From the NCBI RefSeq assembly GCF_029867415.1, contig NW_026705489.1:496001-560000 (forward strand): a DNA stretch of 64,000 nucleotides. Direction: 5' to 3'. The position numbers were made by a program, and so were the translations under genes. Origin of the DNA: Vicia villosa (lineage: Eukaryota; Streptophyta; Magnoliopsida; Fabales; Fabaceae). The notes below the pieces were generated by a model. It was not told the origin of the DNA. It ran no database searches and saw only the letters and a program-made list of their open reading frames with translations. Shown here piece by piece: positions 49,448 through 63,030 of the stretch. Positions within the stretch are counted from its first letter, which is position 1. Each line of letters begins with the position of its first letter.

Positions 49448-49587
49448 CTCCTTCCATTCCTATTTATAAGCAAATTTGACTTTTTAAATTCATTGAATAA
49501 ATGTTGTATTTGAATGATATGAAGATTAAATACATCATTTATTCAATGCAAAAGTTAAAATTTGCTTATAAGTAAAAATAGAGGGAG
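49448..49587. mobile_element. Hairpin MITE, Stowaway/mariner-like
   Basis: 140 bp, flanked by TA, with ends CTCCTTCCATTCCTATTTAT and, inverted, CTCCCTCTATTTTTACTTAT. Complementarity continues through ATAAGCAAATTT and TTCATTGAATAAATG, so nearly the whole element folds into one hairpin. Such hairpins can feed small-RNA pathways. Confidence 0.85.
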
Positions 49588-49589
49588 TA

Positions 49590-49690
49590 TATATACAGGC
49601 CCGGCCTTGTGTGCCTGTGCAGCCAACCCCACAGCACAGGGCCTCATGTATTGGGGGACCTCAAATATTTTTTCAATGTTAATTAACATA
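49590..49690. other. GC-rich repeat end, possibly hAT-like
   Basis: The run with ggcccggccttgtg and cagcacagggcctcatgta resembles hAT-like termini, but no partner end or target duplication was found. Confidence 0.3.
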
Positions 49691-50247
49691 TATACTATTT
49701 TTATAAACTTGAGACAGTAATAACAAAGTAACAGCAGTTGTCAGCTGATATGCATTTTACAAACAGAGGAAGATTTAGTGCTTTCAATTTCATTTTTTAA
49801 TTAAGTAGTTTTGTTCACCCAAACTATCCAAAGGTGTTACCAGTAAGAGTTATACATATACTTCTAAACTTAAAAATATATACACATGTTTCTAAATTTA
49901 AAATATATACATACAGTACACAACCACACCAATAAACATTTCATAGTTTTATTGCAAACTGTGAATTAATATTTTTATTTTAGCTATTAAATTTATAAAT
50001 ATTTTATGTTGCAATATTATATATATTTTATGGTTTGTCAATTTTTTTCTTCTTTATAGAAATATGTTATATATTTCATTTTATTTTATTTTATGATAAT
50101 ATATTTAAAAGTTAATAACTTTATCATTATTTTAAATTAATTTATTATAATTAAATTAATAATAATTGATTAAATTAAAATATTTTTATTTATAAGATTT
50201 TACAACTTTTTCATTAGTTTAATATGCTATTGATTTAATTTTTTTTT
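49691..50247. other. AT-rich intergenic, no gene seen
   Basis: Nothing recognised. Confidence 0.4.
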
Positions 50248-50514
50248 TGTCTCGTATGTTGGTCTGATGGTTCATTTTAGTCTTTTAAGTTATAAAATAT
50301 TTATATTGATCCTTTAACTATTTAAGATTATTTAAAATGTATCATGTCCTTTTTGGTTTATTTAACGATACATTAAGCGATCAATTTTTGATTTTTTTTT
50401 TCTGTCGTTAATTAGACGAAATGAACTTATATGATATGTTTTAAAGAGTTAGAGATTATGAGTCATTTTTAAGTTAAGTGACCAATTTTAGTAAACCAGA
50501 GTACACGAGAGTAT
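50248..50514. mobile_element. Possible MITE with imperfect inverted ends
   Basis: The left gtctcgtatgttggt and right, inverted, ctctcgtgtactctggt match imperfectly and continue through cattttagtcttttaagtta versus aaaattggtcacttaactta. About 270 bp, no coding. Confidence 0.4.
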
Positions 50515-50774
50515 TAAAGTTTGTCAATATACTTTGTCTTCTCATGGTTGTTTGAGTTAGCAACAATTTTAAAAAATAGAGAAATTTTACCGACAAAAAG
50601 AATAAGAGAATTATAGTTGCATTTTTGAAAAATGTTTTTAAACAATTTTGTTAATTTTCTTAGTTTTTATGGTATTTACAATATAAAATTATTTTTTTCC
50701 AGTTTTTTTACATTTTATTTTACTATAAACCCTATTCTTAAAATAGAACATGGCCTCGAAGCGGTTTGGGCCGA

Positions 50775-51639
<865 letters not shown>

Positions 51640-54600
51640 CTAAAGAAATCCTTCAACCCCACGTCCAGCTCTTACATTCTTATACATAGTAAGAGCTTCT
51701 TCCATTACCTGAGCTTGAGCAAGCAACTCTGCTCTTTTCTTTCCGGATGGATGAGTAGAGAGATAGTCTCTAAGCGAAGATTCGCCAGTCACTTTTCCCA
51801 ATTTCTCGTAAACTTTAGGTGCCACGCGGGGATCATAGCCCGCTGATGCAAGTAATAGAATTCCAATGTAATCAGCTTCTATTTCCATCCTGAAATTTTT
51901 TGAATAAATTGAGTTTAGTCACAAATTTTTGTAACAATAAAAAATATACATAAAGATATCATTCACCAAATCCATAATAAACAATGTATCACAAAAGGCT
52001 TAAATATTGATCTCATACATACTCTGTACTAGTTCTGTGGCAACTATCTTGAGCTCTCATAATATCTGTTTATTACTCGCTCATTCGCTAAAGCTATTTA
52101 GTTTGAGTTCGTATTTAGTAATGTTGCATTCTGTTTATGAAATAACTCTTGAAGACATGTTTGATAATAATTTTCTATATGATACCTGATGAAAGGTCGT
52201 GTAATGAATGCTATTTCATCGACCAGTCTTCACAGTTCAGACTATTTGAAACAGTTTTATCAAGTAGAAATTAAAACAAAGTTGAACTAAACACTTACAT
52301 ACATTCAAGAAATCAATAGTATCTTAACCCACTGTGATTATACAAGAATCAACATCAACTGTATCATCAACATTATCAATAAACTGGAATAGTTTTTTTA
52401 CCACAGTAAAACAGAAAATTGAAATGCAAATGTATATCAATTAACTTAAAAATTGTTTGTGCCTAAGTGAACCCTACGAAACAAGTTCGTAAGATATGGG
52501 TTACATTACATCCCACTTATATACACTTTTTCTAGTAATTTCTCACCCAATGTGGAACTCTTAACACATGCCCCCATGCCAGAACACTACATCTAGAGTG
52601 TAACCCAAGATGTTTGAAAGCAAGTGAGCTGACGAATGTCGGATAGGTTTTGATACCTTCTTAAAAATTGGATTGTACCTAACTAACCCTACGAAAACAA
52701 CTTATATGAGACTTTTAACAAATTACAATTGCTAATTTGTTTCTGTTTTTTTAACTAATCTTTCTCACTTTTAAAATAATAGAAACTCTAATTATTCATA
52801 TTATGTTAAATGATAAACATCTCAAATCCAATTTCACACATAAGATAGGTATTAGTATTCATGTAATAGAGTAGTTTACAATATATGCTATTTCCTTTAT
52901 CTTTCTATTCTGTTATGCTGAGCTGTCAGCTTGTTATGATGAGCTGTTAGTTTGTTACATTCCTCACAGCTATTCTGTTAGGATCACATGGCTATATATA
53001 GTAGCCCCTTGTATCATTGTTCAATCAGATAATACAATGAGAGTTTCTTTCAATTCTTTCTCTTCTACCTAATTCTATCATGGTATCAGAGCGTAAGTTT
53101 TTTTTTTTTTTTTCGATCCATGGAACCTTTATTCCCTTCCTCTCAGGTGAAGCTTTCTCACCTAATTTCTGTTAAGCTTGACGACAAGAATTTCAAACAG
53201 TGGAAGCAGCAGATTGATGGCGTCGTCCGTGGCCATCGTCTTCAACGCTTTGTTACTGTTCCGGTGATTCCGCCACCGTCTCCCTCAGATCCTGCATCTC
53301 ACAGTGCGTTTCTTGAGTGGGAGCAACAGGATGCTCTCATCTGCACCTGGCTTCTCTCTACCATCTCCGATGCTCTTCTTCCTAAGCTCGTTGAATGCAA
53401 GCACACGTGGCAGGTTTGGACAGAAGTTCATCGCTACTTTGATGTTCTTCTCTCCACCAAGGCTCGTCAACTCCGTTCAGAACTCCGACGCCTTACGAAG
53501 GGTTCACTAACGATTACTGAGCTTATGACACGTTCACGAGAGATCAGTGAGTCGCTAACCTCCATCGGTGATCCTGTTCCTCTTCATAACCTAATTGAGA
53601 TTGTTCTTGATTCGCTACCTGAGGATTATGATTCTATCGTCGCCGCCGTCAATAGCAAAGATGACGTTAGTTCCTTGGAAGAATTGGAGTCTTCCTTGCT
53701 TGCTCATGAGTTGCGATTGGAGAAGCATCGCAAAGCTGCGATTGCAGAACCGGCAACGGCGACGATCAATCTCACTCAGGCAACACCTTCTCCGGCTCCG
53801 GTCGCTTTTGATCAAGTCGTCTCGGAGGCGTTTCCTCGAGGAACGAGTCATGTTACCGCTAATGCTGAGAATCACTCCTATGGCGCACGTGGTGGTCGTT
53901 CTGGTCGCGGTGGTGGTCGTTTTGGCCGTGGTGGAGGTCGTTTTGGGAAATCCACGTGTCAGATCTGTCACAAACCTGGTCATGATGCTTCAGTATGCTA
54001 CTATCGTTATGCAAATTCCAGTGGTGCCAGTTATCCACATCAGCAAGCTTCCTTCAATCCGTTCCTTGTGGCTCCTCGTGCTGTTTATCATGTGCAGCTT
54101 GCTTATGCTTCTCCCAGAGCTGCACCTCCCAGATCTTCTGCACCACATGCCTTTTATGCAGGTACTGAAGCTAGCAACGCAAACCAGTGGTGGTATCCTG
54201 ACTCAGGAGCTTCTCATCATGTTACTCCTGATGCCTCTAATGTGTCTGATTCTGCCTCTGTGCCTGGAACTGAACAAGTCTTCATAGGTAACGACCAAGG
54301 TTTGTCCATCAACTCTGTAGGATCTATGTCTTTTCCCTTACCTCACAAACCTCACCTATCTCTCACCCTTAGAAATCTCTTACATGTCCCTCACATCACC
54401 AAAAATCTTATGAGTGTGAGCAAATTTGCTCAAGATAATGCTGTATTTTTGGAATGTCATCCTAAGTTTTGTGTTGTCAAATCTCAGGCTACTTCTGAAG
54501 TCTTACTCAGTGGTCTTGTTGGTGCTGATGGCCTCTATAAATTCTCCAATCCTTCTAAATCTTTCTCTCTTCCTAATTCAGCATCCTCCTCCTCTCCCTC

Positions 54601-57600
54601 TCTCAGTTTTCCACCTGTTCCCTCTGCTCCCTCTACTCCTAGTCTTACTTCTTCTTCCTCAAATTATGCTTTTACTCAGCCTGGCAGTCCCAATGTTCCT
54701 CATGTTTCTCCCATGTCTTCTTCCTCTTCCTCTGCTGCTCCCTCTAACAACTCTTCTTCTTCTGGTCAGCAGCCTATCCCTCAACCTCTAACAGCCATTC
54801 CCATAACCTCTTCTCCTTCTTCCTCTCCTGCCTTCATTCTCTCTGATCCAGCTGAAGCTAGTACTCTTTCTCCCTCTTCTTCATATTCCTCTCCTTCAGT
54901 TGGACCTTCCCCTAGCCCTAGCCCTATCTCCAATCCTGCTGCCACAACTTTACCTTCCATTCATCCTTAAAACATCCACCCTATGCAAACTAGAGCCAAA
55001 AGAGGAATCACTCTCCCTAGACTTCACCCTACTCTATTATTAGCCCACCTTGAACCTACATCAGTTGAGCAAGCCTTGGCTGCTCCTAACTAGTTTCAGG
55101 CCATGAAGGAAGAACATCAGGCACTGCTGAGAAATCAGACCTGGACTTTGGTGAAAGCTCCTGCTGGAAGGAAGCCTATCGGCTGTAAGTGGGTGTTCAG
55201 GACTAAGGAGAACCCTGATGGTTCCATAAACAAGTATAAAGCCAGATTAGTGGCTAAAGGGTTTCATCAAAAGGCTGGTAGTGATTTTCAAGAGACGTTT
55301 TCTCCTGTCATTAAACATGTCACTGTGAGAATTGTCCTTTCTATTGCTGTTACAAACAGGTGGCCATTGCAGCAGATTGATGTTAACAATGCCTTCCTCA
55401 ATGGCATTCTTGAAGAGGAAGTCTTTATGCAACAGCCCCCTGGTTTTGAAGTTGCTGACAGAACTCTTGTTTGCAAGTTAAATAAGGCTATTTATGGTTT
55501 AAAACAGGCTCCTAGGGCCTGGTTTGATAAGCTCAAGAGTGCCTTGGTTCAACTTGGTTTTAAGGCCAGTAGATGTGATCCTAGCTTGTTTTTGCTGCAT
55601 CAAGGTAAACTTCAGATTCTAATTCTGGTTTATGTTGATGATATCATCATCACGGGTAGTTCTGCTCCTTTTATAGCTTCCTTGATCAAGCATCTCAATG
55701 ACAGATTCTCTCTCAAACAGCTGGGACAACTTGATTATTTTCTAGGGATTCAAGTGACTCACCTCTCCAATGGTTCTCTTCTCCTATCTCAAACTAAGTA
55801 CATCACAGATTTGCTTTCAAGGCTTAATATGTTGAATGCCAATGGCATGCCTACCCCTATGGTCTCTAGTAGTAAATTGTCCAAGGTTGGGTCTACTGCA
55901 GTTGATGATCCTACTCAGTTTAGGTCTGTGGTTGATGCCCTTCAATATGCTACCTTAACTAGGCCAGAGATTTCTTTTTCAGTCAACAAAGTCTGTCAGT
56001 TTTTGTCCAATCCTTAAGAGGATCATTGCAAGGCTGTTAAAAGAATCTTAAGGTACCTAAGTGGTACTCTACACCATGGTCTTCTTATTCAGCCTGCTCC
56101 CTTTCAGCAACCAATGCAGTTGCTAGGGTTCTGTGATGCAGACTGGGCATCAGACCCTGATGATAGGAGATCCACTTCAGGGGCCTGTATATACCTTGGT
56201 CCTAATGCTGTTTCTTGGTGGTCCAAGAAGCAACAACTTGTTGCAAGGTCCAGTGCTGGAGCAGAATATCGCAGTATGGCTCAGCTAGCTGCTGAACTCA
56301 TTTGGATTCAGTCCTTGCTTAAGGAACTCCATTATTCCCTTCAAGTTCCTAAGATTTTGTGTGATAACTTGAGCACTGTTACTTTGGCTCACAATCCTAT
56401 TCTCCACAACAGGACTAAGCATATGGAGCTTGACATCTTCTTTCTGCGAGAGAAAGTACTCAATAAAAATCTGATTGTTGTTCATGTACCAGCTCAAGAC
56501 CAATGGGCTGATATTCTCACCAAGCCCCTGTCTGCTGCCAAGTTTGTACCTCTTCGTTCCAAGCTGCGTGTGTGGGATAAAACTACCTTGGGAAACCTGC
56601 CAGCAGCTTCTAAGGGGGACTAATAGAGTAGTTTACAATATATGCTATTTCCTTTATCTTTCTATTCTGTTATGCTGAGCTGTCAGCTTGTTATGATGAG
56701 CTGTTAGTTTGTTACATTCCTCACAGCTATTCTGTTAGGATCACATGGCTATATATAGTAGCCCCTTGTATCATTGTTCAATCAGATAATACAATGGGAG
56801 TTTCTTTCAATTCTTTCTCTTCTACCTAATTATATCATCATGGTACTACACCTGAAATGATGAAAAACTATTGGTTGGATTAGGTCTTAAAACATGAATA
56901 AAGCAATTCATCTGGAAGGCCATAGAAAATGCACAACTACATGACTTAACATATCTGAACATGTGATGACAAACGGTATGGTAGCATTTGACATATGATC
57001 GAAACATAAAATGACAGCCTAATCCGTTCGCTTCGTTTCCACCCATTTTAGTAGAGCAAAAAATAATTCATCTTGACCTTATTTCTTGACTTTTCTAAAT
57101 AATTAGAGGTCACTCCTATACTAGTCAATCTAACAAACATAGCCTATGTATCAATGAAATGAATCTACTATTATTAAAGAAGAACACATAAACTCAATGG
57201 GTTATAAAAAAGAGCTAATGAAGGAACCATTACCGTCTGGAGAAAGGCAACCGTAAGAAAAGCGATGACATTGTGTTGACAATATCAGGTGTGACGAATT
57301 GAATAAGTACCAATTGCAGAATAAAAAACCACAGATTCTTTGTCATGCCCTCAGCACTATGTCTAGCCACAGCATGTCCAACCTAATTATCAAGCAGGAA
57401 AGTGTTAGATTTTGCCTCCTAAACATATTAAATTTCAGAAACAATAACCTTGGTTGAATAAATAGCTTAATTGTGTGTTTCTAGCATAAGCGCTTATCAT
57501 ATAATTGCTTATGTATAGACTATTTTTCAAACAAAAAAAAAAAAGATAAAATAAAGTCAAGCTATTTTCATATAAACTATAAGCACTTATCATTAGCTAA

Positions 57601-58664
57601 CCTATAGAGCTGATAGAAATAAGCTGAAAACAACTTATAGGCATGTTATGAGTTGTTTCTATAAGTTCTCTCAAACAGGATCTCAGGTGTTTATACAAAT
57701 AGATAAGCTCAAATCAATCAACACAAACAGGCCTAACGAGTTAAGCAAATCAAATGAATACCTCATGTCCAATAATGGTTGCAATCTCAGCATCACTTCG
57801 AAAATGTTCAAGCAAACCCGTAAATACAACTATCTTCCCACCAGGTAAGCAAAAGGCATTAACAACCGGCTCATTCACCACCAAAATCTCCCAATTCAAT
57901 CCATCTAAATGCCCCGTATCAGGCTGCGAACCTTTTTTCCTACTCTTATGAACCCAATTATCATCAAGAATCTCATCCTCTCGATGCCAATTCCCTTCAA
58001 CTTTCTCTCCATTATCCGTCAACGCACTAAGCGTCTCCCTCCCATTCTCTTCACTCACCGTAGCATTCTCCGAAGCATACCCTAAATCACTCCACACATT
58101 CTCCTTACTCAACCCTCTCTTCAACGCATCAACAATCTCATTCGCTATCATCCTCACCCTCACACTCTCAGGATGTATTGCAGGCAACAACTTCCCCTTA
58201 AAAGACACCTTCATCTTCTCAAACTCACTCTCCCCAAGCTTCCTCTCCATCGCTCTGGACATCAAAATCAAATGCGTTCGCTTCGTGTAAGGAACAGTTT
58301 CCATATTTCCAAAATACACAGTAACAAAAACACCTGAACCAACCACAACAGCAATCAACACATGTCTAGGATTCTGAATCCAACGTCTTGGACCTCTCGC
58401 CCTAAAATGCTGCACATTTCGAGGATCCACATAGTAAAGTCTCCTAAAACTCTTATTAACTTCAAAACCCTCTTTACCTAATCTCTTAGAAACTGAAGAA
58501 AACGAAGAAAACCCATTAAAGATAGCACCTTTAGAACGTGAATTCAAATACCCAGATTGTAAAGCTCTCGAACTAGGTTGAAAGATTGAATTTTGAGATG
58601 AAACCCTCGAAGCCAAGGTGTGAAAACCATCAACAACGAGCTTTCCTCTTCTATACCATGCCAT
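51640..58664 (-). CDS. OMA1: OMA1-like mitochondrial metalloendopeptidase (M48)
   Basis: OMA1 proteases sit in the mitochondrial inner membrane and cleave partner membrane proteins in stress and quality control. Three exons on minus: 58664-57762, 57382-57234 and 51889-51640, with GT/AG borders and matching phases, give 433 residues, the usual plant length. The N-terminus is Arg/Ser-rich (MAWYRRGKLVVDGF), as for a mitochondrial presequence, followed by a membrane helix (HVLIAVVVGSGVFVTVYF). The zinc site HEVGH is split by intron 1: exon 1 ends IATIIGHE and exon 2 begins VGHAVARHSAEG. The third ligand lies in exon 3 (MEIEADYIG). The C-terminus GRGVEGFL is intact. Intron 2 is over 5.3 kb because it contains a 4-kb copia element. 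The coding sequence shows no defect; splicing through the enlarged intron is not shown. Confidence 0.93.
51890..52863. other. Intron 2 of the OMA1-like gene, distal part
   Basis: AT-rich intron sequence between exon 3 and the copia insertion. No element recognised. Confidence 0.6.
52864..53080 (+). repeat. Left LTR of copia element 2 (217 bp)
   Basis: Starts taatagagtag and ends attctatca. Contains TATA-like tatatatag near 52993. Confidence 0.92.
53120..56623 (+). pseudogene. Copia gag-pol with integrase deletion and three stops
   Basis: A single frame runs the whole length, broken by stops at 54968 (TAA), 55091 (TAG) and 56015 (TAA). Gag has one CCHC knuckle (CQICHKPGHDASVC, about 53960). 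Protease has DSGASHHV (about 54200). After DGLYKF the sequence passes directly into a Ser/Pro-rich linker; the HHCC zinc region and the DDE integrase core are absent. RT is complete (WVFRTKENPDGS, YGLKQAPRAW, YVDDIIITGSS). RNase H follows (FCDADWASDPDDRRSTSG; ADILTKPLS). It is non-autonomous and probably moved with enzymes from a relative. Confidence 0.93.
56621..56837 (+). repeat. Right LTR of copia element 2 (217 bp)
   Basis: Same as the left LTR except acaatgggag for acaatgagag and attatatca for attctatca. Confidence 0.92.
56843..57233. other. Intron 2 of the OMA1-like gene, proximal part
   Basis: Intron sequence from the copia insertion to the exon 2 donor (57233/57234). Nothing else recognised. 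Confidence 0.6.
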
Positions 58665-59226
58665 GGTCGCAAGAACCCGGTTACAAAGGAGATGAAAAAA
58701 TTGAAAATTTGCGGTTTAGATGAGTGAAAAAGTCAGGGTATGAGGTGAATTGAAGCATGAAAGAAAGATGAATGAAAGTGGTTGAAAAATGGAAGAATCT
58801 GGATAGAGAATTCAAGAAGAGACGATACACGTGTGTGGGAAGAACAAATCGCGAAAATGTTTCTTGTGAGAGAGGAAAACTCGAAACCGAATAATTGTGG
58901 AATAAAGAAAATTTTATTGGATCAAACTAGAAAATAAATTTATTCTTGATGGTAAAATGATTTTTTATTTTTAACAAACCCTTTTTTAATTAAAAAATTT
59001 AAAAACACCGCTTCATCATAATTATACACTTCTTTTAGAAAACACACTCCCCAATGATACACTTCATTTATATCTTTATCAAGTATTTGATTTTTTTTAC
59101 ATGTATTGATAAACTTTGATAGTGTAATTAATGAATATTGTTTCTACAAAAGTGAAAGGTTTAGTGCATCTATAGCTATTAGACATATACTTATCCACCA
59201 ATAGATATGATCAAATAGATATGATC
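58665..59226. other. Upstream region of the OMA1-like gene
   Basis: Presumed 5' UTR and promoter side. No motif assigned. Confidence 0.4.
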
Positions 59227-59431
59227 AGGGGCGAAGCCAAGGCCCAGCTAGTCCGGGCAGGCGCCCGGGCTTAACCTCTATTTTCTTTGTACTCCCCCTA
59301 ATTTAATAGTTGATTTTTAGACAAAATCAGAGGCAAAATTAGTAAAAATAAGGTGTGAAAATTAAAACGGATGAATAATCAATGGTGTAAAGTTTTTGCC
59401 CAGGCTGTCTAAAATTACTGGCTCCGCCACT
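59227..59431. mobile_element. Small TIR element (hAT- or Mutator-like MITE)
   Basis: 205 bp with ends AGGGGCGAAGCCA and, inverted, AGTGGCGGAGCCA. Both flanks read agatatgatc (59217-59226 and 59432-59441). The duplication may be 8-10 bp, because the left flank already had a similar phrase, so the superfamily is unsettled. Confidence 0.7.
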
Positions 59432-59441
59432 AGATATGATC

Positions 59442-60199
59442 AAACGGACTTCAGCATTTCACGCTAGAAAACGGGAGGTGGTTCTAACCATCTCTCGTAT
59501 ATAATGTATTCACGACAATTTTTCATGTACGTTTTTTTATCTGTATCTTGTTTTATTATTTAAATTCATGAACTAACTTGGATGTTGGAGTGTTAATCTT
59601 ATAAATTTCATCCATCATTTCGTCGCGTCGGAAAACATTCTCCACCGCACGAGTGGGCTTCAAGACTTCATATCCATCATTTATAGTTCCTTGAACAAAA
59701 CAGTACATTCGTATGTGGAAATTGAAACAGCGGGAAAAATTGAGACTAAGCTATATACCAACTTAACTCGAAAACAGATTACCAATGGATTCACCGTCTC
59801 ACGCTACTCCTTTGCAAGAACCACCCGTTCTTTAAAGCTCTTCACTCGGTCGAATCCAATTGCGTAAATCTTGTCGAAAACCTCCAAATCCACACTTTGA
59901 TCTTGGAGTAAAAACCCTCACAATTTTTCTGATGAGACCCCATATGATTCTCAACCCAATCTCAAGTTACAACCTAAATCGAACGTTATCAACCAAGTCT
60001 AGATGGCACCCAAACAATGAATTATATGTATATTTTGCTTGTGTGTATGCATAGAGAATGAAGACAATGAGCAATCTTAGTATGTGTTTATAGTTTCATC
60101 AATTTGAAAATGATGCATGTGTGATGTATTTAGAGTGGTGCAAGTAGAAGGCAAAAGGGAATCCCAAAAATGTGAAAAAGAATGCAAATTTTCTAAAAA
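59442..60199. other. Intergenic with a gene-start-like remnant
   Basis: An ATG near 59784 opens MDSPSHATPLQEPPVL then stops, followed by frames with codon-like composition to about 60050. It could be a decayed first exon; the family is not recognised. Confidence 0.25.
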
Positions 60200-60475
60200 A
60201 CAATAACATGTGTCGACACATACCTATGTAATGTTATATGTCGACCTGCAGCAGGTTATGTGTTGACAAAAAGTTACAGAAGCTAAAGGCTTTAAAACTG
60301 CAGCACATGTGTCGACCTGAAAGTCGTATGCGCCGACACATAGAAGTAATTTCTTCAGTATGTGTCGACCTGAAATGCTGCACGTGTCGACAGATAGTTA
60401 CAGAAGCTACACGCTTTAATACAGCTGTACATGTGTCAACCTTTACCTTGTAGGTGTCGACCTGTACACTTGCTT
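60200..60475. repeat. GTCGAC-rich degenerate tandem repeat
   Basis: About ten tgtgtcgac(a/c)-type motifs in 275 bp. A larger unit of roughly 120 bp is partly duplicated (agttacagaagcta occurs twice, near 60270 and 60390). Confidence 0.7.
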
Positions 60476-62784
60476 TTTAAATGAAAAATGATTTTTTCAT
60501 GCCTGAAATTGATTTTTGATGTCATGTAACCCATTTTTAATGCATGATAGCTTTTTTCAAACATGTTTTGGATGTATTATAAGATCCCTAATGTATAGGC
60601 ACACATAATGACACAGAGATATCGTTTAATGTACATCAATGCTAATAGTTTCCTAAGTTTTGACATCATGTAAAATATCTAGTGGGCAAGTGCGTTTGGG
60701 ACATTCAAGCAAACATGTTCATCTTCTTAATTGGATGAAGATTCTTTGAGGATTGTATGAGAGGTTGATTCTTGAATGATGTTGTTAGTTGAGACTTCCT
60801 AATCTTTTCTTGTTACAAAGATTCCACTAGATAAAACTTCTTCGTCTTCTTTATATTCTCATCTTGATGAAGTTTCTCCATTGGATATTGAATCTTCTGA
60901 TGATCGTTCATCCATCTAGATTGTTCTTTGAAAGGAGATTACTAGATTTGAATTTTGTTCTTATTCTTCTTTTTCATTAGAGTTTTTTGATGAAGTTGCT
61001 AGAGATTTTTCTAGGTTTGAGCTCATCCCTTCATCTTTTAACAGTTGAATCAACTCATTAATTAACTCATCCTTTTTTCTAGGTTTCTCTAAATAACTAA
61101 GCTTTTACCATACTGCACTCTGGAACCAACTGAGAGTTTAATCCAAATGATCTTAAATCGATAAAGCTTTTAACCAGGCCGAGCTCAAGAACCCTTATGG
61201 AGATTTTACTAGTTGATCTTCATAAACCAAAAGAGTGTTTTTTCTTCTAGGTGAAACTCACGAACTAAATAGAGACTTTCTAAGATAATTTCCCAATAAC
61301 ACAATAGCTTTTACTAACTTAGCTCGAAACCAAACAACTTTCTATGGAAGGATATTTTACATAAGAGATAACACACTCTTGGTAAGTTAGAATTTAGCCC
61401 TCACCCATAACAATAATCCTCACTTAGACTCAAGAATACTCTCGAAGCATTATGGCTAAATATATGTTAGAAAAATAAGAGATTTAGAGAAATGATGAGA
61501 GAAATGAAATGTGAGATTTAAATTTGTTTTCTGAATGTGAAAAGTGATGGATAAGCTCTTTATTAATAGGCCAAGGCATTGTATAAATTTGGAAATATTC
61601 CATAGGAAAAATCAATGTCATAATTGATTAGGCTAATCAATTATAGACCTCAAAAAAGTGATTGTTAAGGAATTAAATGGAAGGTTATGATATTTAGTTG
61701 TATCTAATCATTAATGGATTATTCTAATTGATTTTAGACTTAACCAAGTAAGACCTAATCAATTTGGTTAATTATATAATCGGTTATTCAGTTAGAAAAG
61801 GTCTTTCAATCAATCACACACTCCCTTAATCAACTAGCTAGGCCATAAAAACACTCGTAGGTAGTTTAAATAAAATATGGAAGACTTCTCAAATATTTTT
61901 AGTATCTGTGTCATTTAGCTATAATATTTCTAAAAATACCCTTGTGTCTTTACAAGACACTGGTCACTCAGACAAATATGACCAAATAAGCTTTCACACT
62001 TTCCCTTTTTCACAATATTGAAGCTTTAAATTTTGGCATCATTATCTTTGAGTTTAGCATCATCCAAGAACCTTGAATCTTCTTGATAAGGCTTGAGATA
62101 TTGCATGTTAATTACCATCTTCCGAGAGTTTGAGAGGTTAAACCACCGATGAATCTTAAAATATAAGTCTTCAAATGAAAGTCGTTTGACCATAGTGTTG
62201 ACTTTGAATAGATATCTTGATCTTCAAGAGTGTGGCTTGATTCAAGAGTATAACTTAATCATCCATCTTGCGCATCTTTGACCGTTTGAGCCATCATTAA
62301 CAAATACTTGACATCATTGGATATTGTTTGATATTAAGTGTTGTCATCATCAAAACTAAAAATCTACTCAATTGATTTGCAACTTTGTTATCCATAAACT
62401 TTATTACCTTTGGTCATTTTAAGGATATCTGCAAGCACATATATTCACATTCTCAAACTTTTTGATGATGACAGCACACCTCTTAAAGAGGTGGTAAAAA
62501 AGAAACACACAAAAAAATTTTAGAGTGTATAACTCTTACTCATGAGTAGAGAGCATACTCCACTCTTTCTCAAAGTATACTATTCCCCTTTTTGGTATGA
62601 TAAAAAAGTTGAAAAATATGCTAAAAAATAATTATAAATATGCAAGCACATAATTCACATACATCAAATTAAATATATTTTACTAAGGAAAAATACACAT
62701 GATCAAATGATTTTTAGGTATATAAGAATAAAAAAAGCACAGCCGCAACAAGAGAAATCAAAGTTTAAGATGACGTAATTGAAC
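60476..62784. other. AT-rich intergenic, no gene seen
   Basis: No coding frame of note. At 61600-61830 short near-palindromes of the taatcaatt/attgatta kind are frequent. It may be old LTR or leader sequence. Confidence 0.4.
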
Positions 62785-63030
62785 AAATCTCAATGAAATT
62801 GAATCTCGTTAAAATTTAACCTCGTTGAAATTTGAAAATGATTTTTTTTTTTAAAAACCTCATTGAAATTTGAAAATGAAAATAATTGAAAAACCTTATT
62901 GAAATTGAACCACTTTGAAAAATGAAAATGAAGAAATTGAATGAACCACGTTAAAATTGAATATGAAGATGTTGAAGAATCTTAACGAAATACGAGTATG
63001 AAGAAATTGAACAACCTTACTTGCTAAAAT
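62785..63030. repeat. Degenerate tandem repeat around cattgaaatttgaaaatga
   Basis: The phrase cctcrttgaaatttgaaaat recurs about six times with variable spacing. Non-coding. Confidence 0.55.

Larger units (their letters stand above)
52864..56837 (+). mobile_element. Ty1-copia element lacking integrase, in OMA1 intron 2
   Basis: LTRs 52864-53080 and 56621-56837, 217 bp each, differ by two substitutions seen by eye. A target duplication, tcatg, flanks them (52859-52863 and 56838-56842). A primer-binding site tggtatcagagc (53081-53092) follows the left LTR and a purine run (aagggggac) precedes the right one. The LTR starts TAATAG rather than the canonical TG, and ends CA. The element lies antisense to the host gene. 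Confidence 0.93.

Noticed and set aside
53595..54287. 230-codon ORF in another frame of copia element 2
   Set aside because: A shadow of the gag-protease frame, which carries the CCHC and DSG motifs.
59860..60054. 64-codon ORF near a gene-start-like ATG
   Set aside because: No domain; several frames are equally open, and a decayed first exon is only a guess.
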